The notes below the pieces were generated by a model. That model made no database searches. It was given only the letters and a program-made list of their open reading frames with translations, and had not been told where the DNA came from. The position numbers and the translations under genes were made by a program. A stretch of 23,113 nucleotides of DNA from Clostridia bacterium (GTDB lineage: Bacteria > Bacillota > Clostridia > Oscillospirales > CAG-272): NCBI GenBank assembly GCA_029010655.1, contig JAQXKW010000093.1:1-23113 (forward strand), written 5' to 3'. This document shows positions 8,404 to 15,680 of this stretch, one piece after another; the stretch's first letter is position 1; the number at the start of each line of letters is the position of its first letter.

Positions 8404-8460
8404 ATCATAAATCATTATGCCCCGAAAAAGAGGCTATGGAACAGTAAAGGAATAGATTTT

Positions 8461-9555
8461 ATGGAGCCTAAATATCTCAGAGAAGCAGGCGAAGCATTCG
8501 CCTTTCAGGCTGAACCCATCGATTACAAAAGATGCGACGCAGGCCACATTAACGACACGTTCTTTGTAAACTGCGGAGAGGGTAACGACGGTTATATTCT
8601 TCAGAGAGTAAATACCAATATTTTCAAAGACCCTATCCGGCTTATGTCCAATATAAAGGGCGTATGTACCCACGTTGCGAAAAAAATAGAGGCCTGCGGC
8701 GGAGATCCCGACCGTGAGGTGAGAAAAATAATTGAGACCAAGGACGGAAACGATTATTACGTAGACCCGGACGGAGGCTACTGGAGAGCGTATCTTATGC
8801 TGGACGACGTTATCTCCTACAACACCCCCGATTCGGCGGAGATTTTCTATAAAAGCGGCGTCGCTTTCGGTAAATTCTTCAATCAGCTTGCGGATTATCC
8901 CGCAGATACCCTCTACGAGACTATCCCCAATTTCCACAACTCCGTCAGCCGTATGAACGACTTTAAGGCGGCGGTTAAGGAAGACAAAATGGGCAGAGCC
9001 GCAGAAATGAAGAAGGAGATTGAGTTCGCTCTCACCAAGGAGGACAAATGCTCCTATATTCTGGACAGACTGGCTGACGGCAGATTCAGACTTTGCGTTA
9101 CCCATAACGATACAAAGCTCAATAATGTGCTTATGAACGCAAAGACCGGAGAGGGTCAGTGCATTATCGACCTTGATACGGTAATGCCCGGCTCCGTTTT
9201 GTACGACTTCGGCGATTCTATCCGCTTCGGCGCCTCCAGCGCACCCGAGGACGAAACCGACCTTTCCAAGGTATATGTGGATCTCGATATGTTTGAAGCG
9301 TACGTTAAGGGCTTTGTGGGCGAGCTTCACGATTCCATGACGAAGGACGAAATTTTAGGTCTTCCCATGGGCGCATATCTTATGACTCTTGAAACGGGTA
9401 TTCGCTTCTTGGGCGATTACCTGAACGGCGACGTGTATTTCCATATTCACTATCCCGAGCAGAATCGGGACAGAGCGAGAAATCAGCTCAAGCTTATTGC
9501 CGATATGGACGAAAAAATGGATCAGATGAACGAGATCGTGAAAAAATATCTCTGA
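8461..9555 (+). CDS. APH-family phosphotransferase, N-acetylhexosamine 1-kinase-like
   Basis: A 364-residue soluble kinase of the aminoglycoside phosphotransferase fold. The catalytic loop is HNDTKLNNV with His215 and Asp217, and the metal-binding segment is DLDTVMPG with Asp237 and Asp239. Length and the DAGHINDTFFV and VNTNIFKDP segments resemble N-acetylhexosamine 1-kinases (NahK), which phosphorylate GlcNAc or GalNAc at C1 and feed nucleotide-sugar synthesis. The exact substrate is inferred by resemblance. AAAGGA at 8446-8451 supports ATG at 8461; a longer in-frame start at 8254 would place the perfect promoter inside the gene and adds residues unlike the family. It is first in an operon with capsule-type regulators, consistent with supplying sugar precursors. 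Confidence 0.82.
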   Translation: MEPKYLREAGEAFAFQAEPIDYKRCDAGHINDTFFVNCGEGNDGYILQRVNTNIFKDPIRLMSNIKGVCTHVAKKIEACGGDPDREVRKIIETKDGNDYYVDPDGGYWRAYLMLDDVISYNTPDSAEIFYKSGVAFGKFFNQLADYPADTLYETIPNFHNSVSRMNDFKAAVKEDKMGRAAEMKKEIEFALTKEDKCSYILDRLADGRFRLCVTHNDTKLNNVLMNAKTGEGQCIIDLDTVMPGSVLYDFGDSIRFGASSAPEDETDLSKVYVDLDMFEAYVKGFVGELHDSMTKDEILGLPMGAYLMTLETGIRFLGDYLNGDVYFHIHYPEQNRDRARNQLKLIADMDEKMDQMNEIVKKYL

Positions 9556-9576
9556 GCCGCAAAAGGAAAATAAAAA

Positions 9577-10356
9577 ATGACAAATAAAGAGAACAGTACA
9601 AACAGAGTAAATATCCAAACGCTGTTGTATGTCCTTTGGAGAAGAGTCTTCTGGATTATCGGCATCGGTATCGCGACAGCTCTTGTTTTCGCATTGGTAA
9701 CCAAGTTTTTGGTTACTCCCGTATATTCCTCCACCGCAAAGTTCTATGTGAACAACAATACGGAGAAAGGCTCTACCACTATTTCGTCTCAGGATATTTA
9801 TGCTTCACAGAGCCTTGCGGAGACAGCTATTGTAATTATTAAAAATAACAATGAGTTAATGCAGAGAGTTATCAGCTCATCTTCCGTGGAATGCTCGGTA
9901 GAGGAGCTGAAGGAAATGATAACGGCAACCTCTCTTTCTTCTACCGAGGCGTTTGCAATAAAGGTCTCCAATACCTCCCCCGAGGATGCGCTGAGCCTTG
10001 CCGACGCATTCCGCACCGTTGTTCCCGAGATGATTCCCGAGGTTATTCAGGGCGGAGATGTCTCCACCTTTGACGTACCCGAAAAGGCTGTTAACCCCGA
10101 CTCCCCCAATCTTTTTATCAATACCCTTATCGGAGGCTTTGTAGGGGCTATCGTCTCCTTCCTCATATTCTTCCTTTCGGAGGCTCTCGACAATACTATT
10201 TATGAGGAAGCGGATATAAAGGGCAAATTCGATTATCCCATTATAGGTCTTATACCCACAATCAGCGTGGAAGCAGACGAAGAACGGGGTAAAAAATCCG
10301 CCAAATCGAAAAAGAAGGATAGGCAGAACAGAAAGGAAACGGAGGCAGCAAAGTAA
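9577..10356 (+). CDS. Wzz/YveK-type polysaccharide co-polymerase, BY-kinase modulator
   Basis: A 259-residue membrane protein of the Wzz/CpsC family. One helix lies at about residues 24-46 after an LLYVLWRRVFW segment, an extracytoplasmic domain with TPVYSSTAKFYV follows, and a second helix spans about 177-198 after the Pro-rich VNPDSPN motif. Such proteins set polysaccharide chain length and activate the partner tyrosine kinase through the cytoplasmic end. Here that end is a basic tail (about residues 230-259) rich in Lys and Arg. AAAGGAAA lies before the ATG, 21 bases after the kinase-like gene. Its stop TAA shares one base with the start of the next gene (TAATG), so the pair is coupled. 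Confidence 0.9.
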   Translation: MTNKENSTNRVNIQTLLYVLWRRVFWIIGIGIATALVFALVTKFLVTPVYSSTAKFYVNNNTEKGSTTISSQDIYASQSLAETAIVIIKNNNELMQRVISSSSVECSVEELKEMITATSLSSTEAFAIKVSNTSPEDALSLADAFRTVVPEMIPEVIQGGDVSTFDVPEKAVNPDSPNLFINTLIGGFVGAIVSFLIFFLSEALDNTIYEEADIKGKFDYPIIGLIPTISVEADEERGKKSAKSKKKDRQNRKETEAAK

Positions 10357-11165
10357 TGGAAAATGTCTACGAAGGAAAACTGCTGAGTGATTCTACTCCT
10401 TTTGCCATAAGCGAGGCGTTCAAAGCTCTCAGAACAAACCTCTTTTATACTGCCAAGGGCGAAAAGTGCCCCGTTTTCGGAATAACCAGCACCTTTTCCC
10501 ACAGCGGAAAAAGCCTTATCATATCAAATCTGGCGGTGTCTTACGCACAGCTTGAAAAAAAAGTTCTGCTTATAGACTGCGACCTTAGAAATTCCTCGGT
10601 CCATAAGATATTCAAAATCGAGCGTGCCGGCGGCATGAGCGAGCTTTTGGCGGGTGCGGATACAAATCTCGATAAGTATATTAAAAGATCCTCCTATCAA
10701 AACCTTTCGATAATCACCTCCGGAGGAACACCTCCCAACCCGGCAGAGCTGTTGGCAAGCACAAGAATGGCGAAATTCATTGCGTTTATGAAGCAGCATT
10801 ACGATATTATCTTCATAGATCTGCCGCCTATTGCCGCAGTTTCAGACGCTATGGTAATATCCGATCACGTTACGGGCTATCTGTTTGCGGTAAGATCCGG
10901 CATTGACGATACGAAGGCTCTGTCATACGCTCTCTCCGCAATGGAACAGACAAATTCCAATGTGGTGGGCTTTGTAATGAACGACATCGACTCAAAGACC
11001 AGCGGCTATTACGGAAGCCGCTACGGCAGATACGGACATTACTACCGTTACGGCAGGTACGGCAGATACGGAAAATACGGCTACGGCAAGAGATACGGCT
11101 ACGGTTACGGAAGAAAGTACGGTTACGGCTACGGTTACGGATACGGACACAATAAAAAACAATAA
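10356..11165 (+). CDS. CpsD/YwqD-type bacterial tyrosine kinase with an exceptional Tyr-Gly C-terminal tail
   Basis: A 269-residue BY-kinase that autophosphorylates on C-terminal tyrosines and controls polysaccharide assembly with its membrane partner. Walker A ends in GKS at residues 51-53 (TSTFSHSGKS), Walker A' is IDCDLR at 73-78 and Walker B is FIDLPP with Asp155. The Walker A differs from the common PGEGKS form in having Ser-His-Ser before GKS. After residue 217 the protein becomes a 46-residue low-complexity tail with 19 tyrosines, mostly YG, RYG and YGYG units, ending HNKKQ. Ordinary tyrosine clusters in the family have roughly 3-7. GGAGG at 10341-10345 supports the ATG, which overlaps the upstream stop by one base. 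Confidence 0.93.
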   Translation: MENVYEGKLLSDSTPFAISEAFKALRTNLFYTAKGEKCPVFGITSTFSHSGKSLIISNLAVSYAQLEKKVLLIDCDLRNSSVHKIFKIERAGGMSELLAGADTNLDKYIKRSSYQNLSIITSGGTPPNPAELLASTRMAKFIAFMKQHYDIIFIDLPPIAAVSDAMVISDHVTGYLFAVRSGIDDTKALSYALSAMEQTNSNVVGFVMNDIDSKTSGYYGSRYGRYGHYYRYGRYGRYGKYGYGKRYGYGYGRKYGYGYGYGYGHNKKQ

Positions 11166-11187
11166 TATTAATATATAGGTGGGAACG

Positions 11188-11898
11188 ATGGGAAAAATAT
11201 CAGACTTAACTGATTTCCATGCACATATCCTTCCCGGTGCAGACCATGGCTCAAGCAGCCTTGAAACATCTGAAACACAGCTTAGAATACTGTACGGCGC
11301 AGGAGTGCGCCGTGTTGTGGCGACACCCCATTTTTACCCTAATGCTATAAGCGTTGACGGATTTTTGAAAAAAAGAGATGCGGCGGAAAGAAGTCTTGCC
11401 TCGCTCTCCGGGGAAAGAATGCCCCGGATTTATGTGGGAGCTGAGGTTCTTGTTTGTGCGGGCATCGACAGGATGCCCGGGCTTGAAAAGCTGTGCATAA
11501 AGGGCACCAATGTTCTCCTCCTTGAAATGCCTTTTACCAAATGGAACGAGTCGCTGTTCGAAACGGTGTATAACATAAGCCGGAGAGGCTTTAAGGTGGT
11601 TATGGCGCATATCGGCAGATACCCGTCGGGGCAGTCCCAAAGGCTTATTTCTGAATGCGGCGTGCCCGTTCAATTGAACGGAGAGAATATTTCAACCTTA
11701 CGCGGCAGATACAAGGTTATGAGATGGCTTGAGGCAGGAATTGTGTGCGCTTTCGGAAGCGACATCCACGGACCCTCCAAAAAGCAAGCGAAAAATTTAG
11801 CGTCCATATACTCTTTTGCAGGAGAATACGGAGAAAAGATTAACGAAAAATGCTCTTATCTCCTAAAAGACGCAGAATACATAAAATTCAGCAAATAA
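11188..11898 (+). CDS. PHP-family tyrosine-protein phosphatase, CpsB/CapC/YwqE type
   Basis: A 236-residue metal-dependent phosphatase of the PHP fold that removes phosphate from the partner BY-kinase. Metal-binding motifs are DFHAHILPG (His11, His13), ATPHFYP (His48), GAEV (Glu86), AHIGRY (His141) and SDIHGP (Asp192, His194). The family usually has DDG after the first motif; here it reads D19-H20-G21, a substitution that may affect metal or substrate binding. ATG at 11188 is preferred over GTG at 11179 because AGGTGGG at 11176-11182 serves as its ribosome binding site. It completes the co-polymerase/kinase/phosphatase trio, and a strong terminator follows. Confidence 0.92.
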   Translation: MGKISDLTDFHAHILPGADHGSSSLETSETQLRILYGAGVRRVVATPHFYPNAISVDGFLKKRDAAERSLASLSGERMPRIYVGAEVLVCAGIDRMPGLEKLCIKGTNVLLLEMPFTKWNESLFETVYNISRRGFKVVMAHIGRYPSGQSQRLISECGVPVQLNGENISTLRGRYKVMRWLEAGIVCAFGSDIHGPSKKQAKNLASIYSFAGEYGEKINEKCSYLLKDAEYIKFSK

Positions 11899-11905
11899 AC
11901 CCAGA

Positions 11906-11932
11906 AAAGAACCCGCCGCAGGCGGGTTCTTT
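11906..11932 (+). terminator. Intrinsic terminator of the tyrosine phosphorelay operon
   Basis: AAAGAACCCGCC at 11906-11917 pairs with GGCGGGTTCTTT at 11921-11932 around a GCA loop, 8 bases after the phosphatase stop. The T tract is short and partly inside the stem. Confidence 0.8.
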
Positions 11933-11955
11933 GCTGTGTAAAATGTGTAGACTGA

Positions 11956-12083
11956 GCGGTATGTGAGGCTCTGCCTCACACACCGCATGAGAACCCCAAA
12001 AAACTCTCTATTATCAGTTTTTGGGGTTTTCAGGGGGATTTTTTCAAAAATCCCCCTGAACGGGGTTCGGGGCGGCGCCCCGA
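11956..12083. repeat. Cluster of four consecutive hairpins between convergent operons
   Basis: Four stem-loops lie back to back: 11956-11986 (14 positions, one mismatch, TCT loop), 11992-12028 (AACCCC with an A/T stretch, one bulge), 12030-12059 (perfect 14 bases, TCAGGGGG arm) and 12067-12083 (TCGGGGC/GCCCCGA, GGC loop). TTTT follows the second and the fourth on the + strand. They fill the gap between the + strand phosphatase and the - strand permease and may act as bidirectional terminators or represent a dispersed repeat. Confidence 0.7.
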
Positions 12084-12089
12084 TTTTAA

Positions 12090-12725
12090 TTATAAATCAA
12101 TCTTTTCAAACCGGTTCTGAGAGGATTTCAGGGAAAGCAGGAAAGAAACGGTATAGATAACTACGCCGAAAGCCAAAACCGAAAGCTGAAAGGGCAGTGA
12201 GCCTGCGGGGAAACGGGGCATATGGTGGAGCGCTTCTCCAACGCCCACGGTTATCATCGACGCTATGATGAACAGTATAAAAGGCTTTCCGAAATAATAG
12301 GCAGTTTTGAAAAATCCGCCTAAAAATATTACGTTAAATTCCGCAAAAATTATAAGCACAAAGGCGAGAAATACAGGGTCTGCGGGCATCATCACGTTTC
12401 CGGTGTATGCGGGAGAGCCTGAAAGAACCGTCATACGAAGAACCGTAAGCGCACACATGATGAGAAAGCCCACAGCCTGAATTATTGCGTCGGATATGTA
12501 TTTTGCAGTTACAACGTCACGCTTTCTTACGGGGAGCAGGGCGGAGTACAGAATGTCGTTCTGATCTCTTATTAGCTGATAGGACTGGAAAATCCCCATA
12601 CAGATAAAGAACGCTCCCATAAGTATGGGATAGCCGGGAATAAGTACCATAAGGGAAAAAACAATAAAAATATAGGAAATGGGAGAGGTGGAAAGACAAA
12701 ATTCCTTATAAAGCAAGTTCTTCAT
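12090..12725 (-). CDS. ABC-2 type transporter permease
   Basis: A 211-residue membrane protein with about six hydrophobic helices (roughly residues 15-30, 33-50, 80-98, 112-135, 140-165 and 178-200). The N-terminal MKNLLYKEF amphipathic start and the LLPVRKRDVVTAKY segment after the second helix are typical of ABC-2 permeases of the ABC2_membrane_5 group found beside single ATPases in Clostridia. The substrate is unknown; such pairs often handle bacteriocins, lipids or antibiotics, which is only a family-level expectation. The start overlaps the ATPase stop as ATGA, and an AAGGAGG ribosome binding site lies just upstream at about 12730-12736. Confidence 0.85.
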   Translation of the reverse strand: MKNLLYKEFCLSTSPISYIFIVFSLMVLIPGYPILMGAFFICMGIFQSYQLIRDQNDILYSALLPVRKRDVVTAKYISDAIIQAVGFLIMCALTVLRMTVLSGSPAYTGNVMMPADPVFLAFVLIIFAEFNVIFLGGFFKTAYYFGKPFILFIIASMITVGVGEALHHMPRFPAGSLPFQLSVLAFGVVIYTVSFLLSLKSSQNRFEKIDL

Positions 12726-13564
12726 ATATCCTCCTTTTCCAAATGCACCATAATGTCCTCAAGAGTGGGTATTCTGATTTCCGAGCCCTCAAAGGCGCAG
12801 GCGTTTTCCGTCTTTATAAGTCCTGTTTCCCCGTCTCTCGTTTTACATCTGCCTAATATATATTCTGCATTTGCAGAAAATCCGTCTGCGGAGCTTACCG
12901 TGCGGTAGGAATCGGTAAACTCCCCTATTCCCGATTCCGCAATAATTCTGCCTTTTTGAATGTAAACTATACGGTCGGCACAGCGGTCAAGGTCAGAGGT
13001 TATATGAGTGGAGAAAAGAACTGATATGCCCTTTTCCCGAAGCATGAGAAAGGTCTCCAGAAGCTCCTCTCTTGAAACAGGGTCCAGCCCGCTTGTTGGC
13101 TCGTCAAGGATAAGAAGCTCTGCCCGGTGGGAAAGGGCAAGAGCCAGGCTGAACTTAACCCTCATACCCTCCGACAGCTTGTCGGGCGTTTTCTCCGGGT
13201 CTATGGAGAAAAGCCGCATGTATTTGCCGAAAGCATCAGAGTCCCAATTTTCGTAAAACCGCCCGGTTATTCGGGCGATTTCCGAAAGCTTTTTCTTTTT
13301 GTAGTAGCTGACGGCGCCGCCTGCAAAGCCGATACGCTGTTTAATTTCGTTTTCATGCTCCTTTAACGGCAGACCGAAATAGGAAATACTGCCGGAATCC
13401 GCATGAACAAGGTTGAGAGAGGCTTTCAGAGTGGTGCTTTTTCCCGCACCGTTTCTGCCGATAAAGCCCGTAATGCTCCCTTTGGGAACAGAGAAGGATA
13501 CACGGTCAAGCAGAAATCCGGGGTATTCTTTGCAAAGACCGTCTACAAAGAGCGCAGAATTCAT
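12722..13564 (-). CDS. ABC transporter ATP-binding protein
   Basis: A 280-residue nucleotide-binding subunit. Walker A is GRNGAGKST near residue 37, the signature motif is LSEGM (a variant of LSGGQ common in the YtrB/EcsA-like exporters), Walker B is LLILDEPTSGLDP, and the switch histidine lies in STHIT. About 80 residues beyond the core form the accessory C-terminal domain usual in this group. It shares four bases with the regulator stop upstream and with the permease start downstream (ATGA), so all three genes are one coupled unit. It powers the permease, probably as a homodimer with two permease copies; that stoichiometry is inferred. Confidence 0.93.
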   Translation of the reverse strand: MNSALFVDGLCKEYPGFLLDRVSFSVPKGSITGFIGRNGAGKSTTLKASLNLVHADSGSISYFGLPLKEHENEIKQRIGFAGGAVSYYKKKKLSEIARITGRFYENWDSDAFGKYMRLFSIDPEKTPDKLSEGMRVKFSLALALSHRAELLILDEPTSGLDPVSREELLETFLMLREKGISVLFSTHITSDLDRCADRIVYIQKGRIIAESGIGEFTDSYRTVSSADGFSANAEYILGRCKTRDGETGLIKTENACAFEGSEIRIPTLEDIMVHLEKEDI

Positions 13565-13770
13565 TCTTCACCCTCCCCGAAAATTCTTGCGGCAAGAGCC
13601 GAAAAATCGGATTTGGGCGGAATTGCAATGCCCCGTTTCGTGTCGCCCAGAAGAATAAGCGTGTCGCCGGGGGAAATCCCGAAAATGTCCCTTGCCTGCT
13701 TTGGAATAACGATTTGCCCCTTTTCGCCTACCGTTACGGTCCAGGCATATTTTCCTTTCGGTCCGTTCAT
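13561..13770 (-). CDS. AbrB/SpoVT-family DNA-binding regulator
   Basis: A 69-residue protein with a SpoVT-AbrB swapped-hairpin domain: WTVTVGEKGQIVIPKQARDI followed by FGISPGDTLILLGD. This is the DNA-binding fold of AbrB, MazE and related transition-state regulators. ATG at 13770 is chosen because GGAGG lies 4-8 bases upstream; the frame stays open further but would run into the promoter. It is the first gene of the ABC operon and probably represses its own promoter, because a perfect palindrome covers the -10 just ahead of it. Small AbrB genes in front of ABC pairs are a recurring Clostridia arrangement. Confidence 0.88.
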   Translation of the reverse strand: MNGPKGKYAWTVTVGEKGQIVIPKQARDIFGISPGDTLILLGDTKRGIAIPPKSDFSALAARIFGEGEE

Positions 13771-13786
13771 AAGTCCTCCAAAAAAA

Positions 13787-13811
13787 GTATGATTTGTATA
13801 ACAAATCATAC
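13787..13811. promoter_or_regulatory. Perfect 11-base palindrome, candidate operator of the AbrB-ABC operon
   Basis: GTATGATTTGT (13787-13797) and ACAAATCATAC (13801-13811) are exact inverted copies separated by ATA. One half-site contains the -10 hexamer and the other covers the expected transcription start, so a bound protein would block RNA polymerase. Seven T follow on the - strand, but the transcript would start inside the palindrome, so it is unlikely to work as a terminator. Confidence 0.75.
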
Positions 13812-13833
13812 CACATGACGGATAATAAGTCAA
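13805..13833 (-). promoter_or_regulatory. Promoter of the AbrB-ABC operon
   Basis: On the - strand TTGACT (13833-13828) and TATGAT (13810-13805) are 17 bases apart, with TGG before the -10. The ATG of the regulator is 35 bases downstream of the -10. Confidence 0.82.
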
Positions 13834-13879
13834 TACCCTTGCCGAAAAAACGGCAGGGCTGTTTTGAAAGCTTGAACTC

Positions 13880-13908
13880 TTGACAAAAGGGTAAACGGGA
13901 GTTATAAT
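13880..13908 (+). promoter_or_regulatory. Consensus promoter of the membrane-anchored protein and pfkA
   Basis: TTGACA at 13880-13885 and TATAAT at 13903-13908 with exactly 17 bases between, 31 bases before the ATG at 13939. It is divergent from the AbrB-ABC promoter. Confidence 0.88.
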
Positions 13909-13938
13909 AATAAAGATTAATGTTGAAAGGACCGAAAC

Positions 13939-14523
13939 ATGAGTACGAAAATGCAGAAGCTGTTAATAGCGGCGGCAACGGTGTTGCTTGTGCTGGCTGC
14001 GGCGTCGCTTGTCCTTTTGATGACGAACCCCTTTTCAAAAGACGAAACGGGGAAGGATAGCCCGGCTGACACCGTGCATGAGCCGGAGGAGTATTTTTAT
14101 AACGAGGACGGGACTCTTAACAGAATAGTATATTACGAAAACGACGAATATAACGGTCAGAAGGACTTTTATTCGGAGGGCAAAAAGGACTACGTTATTT
14201 ATTACGACAAAAACGGCGAAAACTGCGCCAATGAGCTGACCGTGAAAAACGAGGCGGGAAAGACCGTTTCCTATAAGAAATCGGAAAACGGAAAAACCCT
14301 TGTTCTTGAAGAATACGATTATGCGGACGATTCGGTAACGCTTAAAAAATATACCAAAAAGACCTATGACGAAAACGGCGCCGAGTCGGCGGAAAAGCTC
14401 TATTATGCCGACGACGGCGTAACGGTAACCGAGAGAGTAACCTTTCTCGACGGGGAAGAGCTGACCCGCGAAACCTTTGATTCGGCGCACCCTTACGAGC
14501 CCGCCAATACGGAAGAAAATTAA
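13939..14523 (+). CDS. Membrane-anchored extracytoplasmic protein of unknown function with YD-like repeats
   Basis: A 194-residue protein I cannot assign to a named family. One hydrophobic helix at about residues 7-30 anchors it, with a short basic N terminus that predicts the bulk lies outside. No lipobox cysteine is present. The rest is acidic, rich in Tyr, Asp and Glu, and repeats short patterns such as YYENDEYNGQKDF, YYDKNGENC, YDENGAESAEKLYY and TFLDGEE. This is a beta-hairpin periodicity like that of MORN/YD-type antitoxin-like or surface proteins. GAAAGGA precedes the start, and it has a perfect promoter. pfkA starts only 23 bases after its stop with no visible promoter between, so pfkA is probably co-transcribed. 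Confidence 0.75.
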   Translation: MSTKMQKLLIAAATVLLVLAAASLVLLMTNPFSKDETGKDSPADTVHEPEEYFYNEDGTLNRIVYYENDEYNGQKDFYSEGKKDYVIYYDKNGENCANELTVKNEAGKTVSYKKSENGKTLVLEEYDYADDSVTLKKYTKKTYDENGAESAEKLYYADDGVTVTERVTFLDGEELTRETFDSAHPYEPANTEEN

Positions 14524-14546
14524 TTTTATATATTTAGGAGATACAT

Positions 14547-15611
14547 ATGGCAAACTTCAGAAGAATCGGCGTTCTTACCTCCGGAGGAGACGCTCCCGGT
14601 ATGAATAATGTTGTCCGTGCCGTAACCCGTGCCGCTATCGCAAACGGCGTTGAGGTAGTAGGCGTTATGGGCGGCTATCACGGACTTGTTCACGATGAGG
14701 TGAAAATCCTCTCTGCCCGTGATGTTTCAAATATCGTTAAGGACGGAGGCACCATGCTCTATTCGGACAGATGCCTTGAGTTCAAGACGGAAGAGGGAAT
14801 GGCGGCGGCAGTTGAAACCTGCAAAAAGTATAATATTGACGGTATCGTTGCCTGCGGCGGCGACGGAACCTTCAGAGGAGCTACCGACCTTTCCAACAGA
14901 GGAATTCCCACTATCGGCATTCCCGGAACTATTGACAACGATATTACATCTACCGATTACTCTATCGGTTACGATACCGCTATGAACACGGTAGTCCAGA
15001 TGATAGACAGACTCCGCGACACCTGCGAATCCCATGCACGCTGTAATGTAGTTGAGGTTATGGGCAACCATGCGGGCGGAATCGCTATCCAGACCGCTAT
15101 CGCCTGCGGTGCGGTAGACTGCGTTATCGCCGAGACCGAGTTTGACGAGGAAGCCATGTACGAAAAGATGATCCGCCTGAAAAACGACGGCAAGAGAGGC
15201 TTTATCGTAGTTGTGTCCGAGCTTCTTCCCGGCTATGCAGACCCTGCATTTGCAAAGAAGATACAGGAGAGAACGGGTATTGAGACGAAATTTGCACGTC
15301 TGGCGCACGTGGTGCGCGGCGGCGACCCCACCCTCCGTGACAGAGTAACTGCGGCACAAATGGGCGCAAGAGCCGTAAAGGAACTGCTTGCAGGCAAGTC
15401 CAATCTTGTTGTGGTTGAGCAGAACAATGAGATTGTAACGCTGGATATTAACTTCGCACAGACCACCGACCGTATTTATAAGGGTAAGGCGGCTCCCGAA
15501 GAAATTGAAAAGTATTCCGCAGAGGAGCAGACAATCATTATGGCAACCGTTGAGAAGAAGCGTCAGTATTTCCGTGATATGACGGCGCTTCTTGCAGAAA
15601 TCTCCGGCTGA
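14547..15611 (+). CDS. pfkA: ATP-dependent 6-phosphofructokinase
   Basis: This cytoplasmic enzyme phosphorylates fructose 6-phosphate to fructose 1,6-bisphosphate, the committing step of glycolysis. Motifs in the 354-residue protein are SGGDAPGMN (residues 12-20), GGDGT with Asp106-Gly107, and PGTIDND with Gly127 and catalytic Asp130. Gly at both the GGDG and PGT positions marks an ATP-using enzyme, because pyrophosphate-dependent relatives carry Asp and Lys there. The protein is longer than the 320-residue E. coli enzyme, mostly at the C terminus (PEEIEKYSAEEQTIIMATVE), as in some Clostridia and actinobacterial forms. AGGAGA at 14536-14541 supports the ATG. A strong terminator follows. Confidence 0.95.
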   Translation: MANFRRIGVLTSGGDAPGMNNVVRAVTRAAIANGVEVVGVMGGYHGLVHDEVKILSARDVSNIVKDGGTMLYSDRCLEFKTEEGMAAAVETCKKYNIDGIVACGGDGTFRGATDLSNRGIPTIGIPGTIDNDITSTDYSIGYDTAMNTVVQMIDRLRDTCESHARCNVVEVMGNHAGGIAIQTAIACGAVDCVIAETEFDEEAMYEKMIRLKNDGKRGFIVVVSELLPGYADPAFAKKIQERTGIETKFARLAHVVRGGDPTLRDRVTAAQMGARAVKELLAGKSNLVVVEQNNEIVTLDINFAQTTDRIYKGKAAPEEIEKYSAEEQTIIMATVEKKRQYFRDMTALLAEISG

Positions 15612-15642
15612 TAAAGAAAGCAAATATTAAAGGACTGTCTTT

Positions 15643-15680
15643 TGCCCAAGTGTTCCAAAGAACACTTGGGCAGTTTTATT
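15643..15680 (+). terminator. Intrinsic terminator of pfkA
   Basis: TGCCCAAGTGTTC at 15643-15655 pairs exactly with GAACACTTGGGCA at 15660-15672 around CAAA, followed by GTTTTATT. Confidence 0.88.

Noticed and set aside
8434..9330. 298-codon - strand open frame opposite the hexosamine kinase-like gene
   Set aside because: The + strand frame has kinase motifs, promoter and ribosome binding site. The antisense frame has none and reflects codon bias.
13780..13811. Palindrome followed by seven T on the - strand read as an attenuator/terminator ahead of the AbrB gene
   Set aside because: The -10 lies in the promoter-proximal arm, so transcription would start near the palindrome centre and the RNA could not form the stem. 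An operator fits better.
14727..15623. 298-codon - strand open frame opposite pfkA
   Set aside because: Antisense to the full set of phosphofructokinase motifs; no recognisable domain or start signal.
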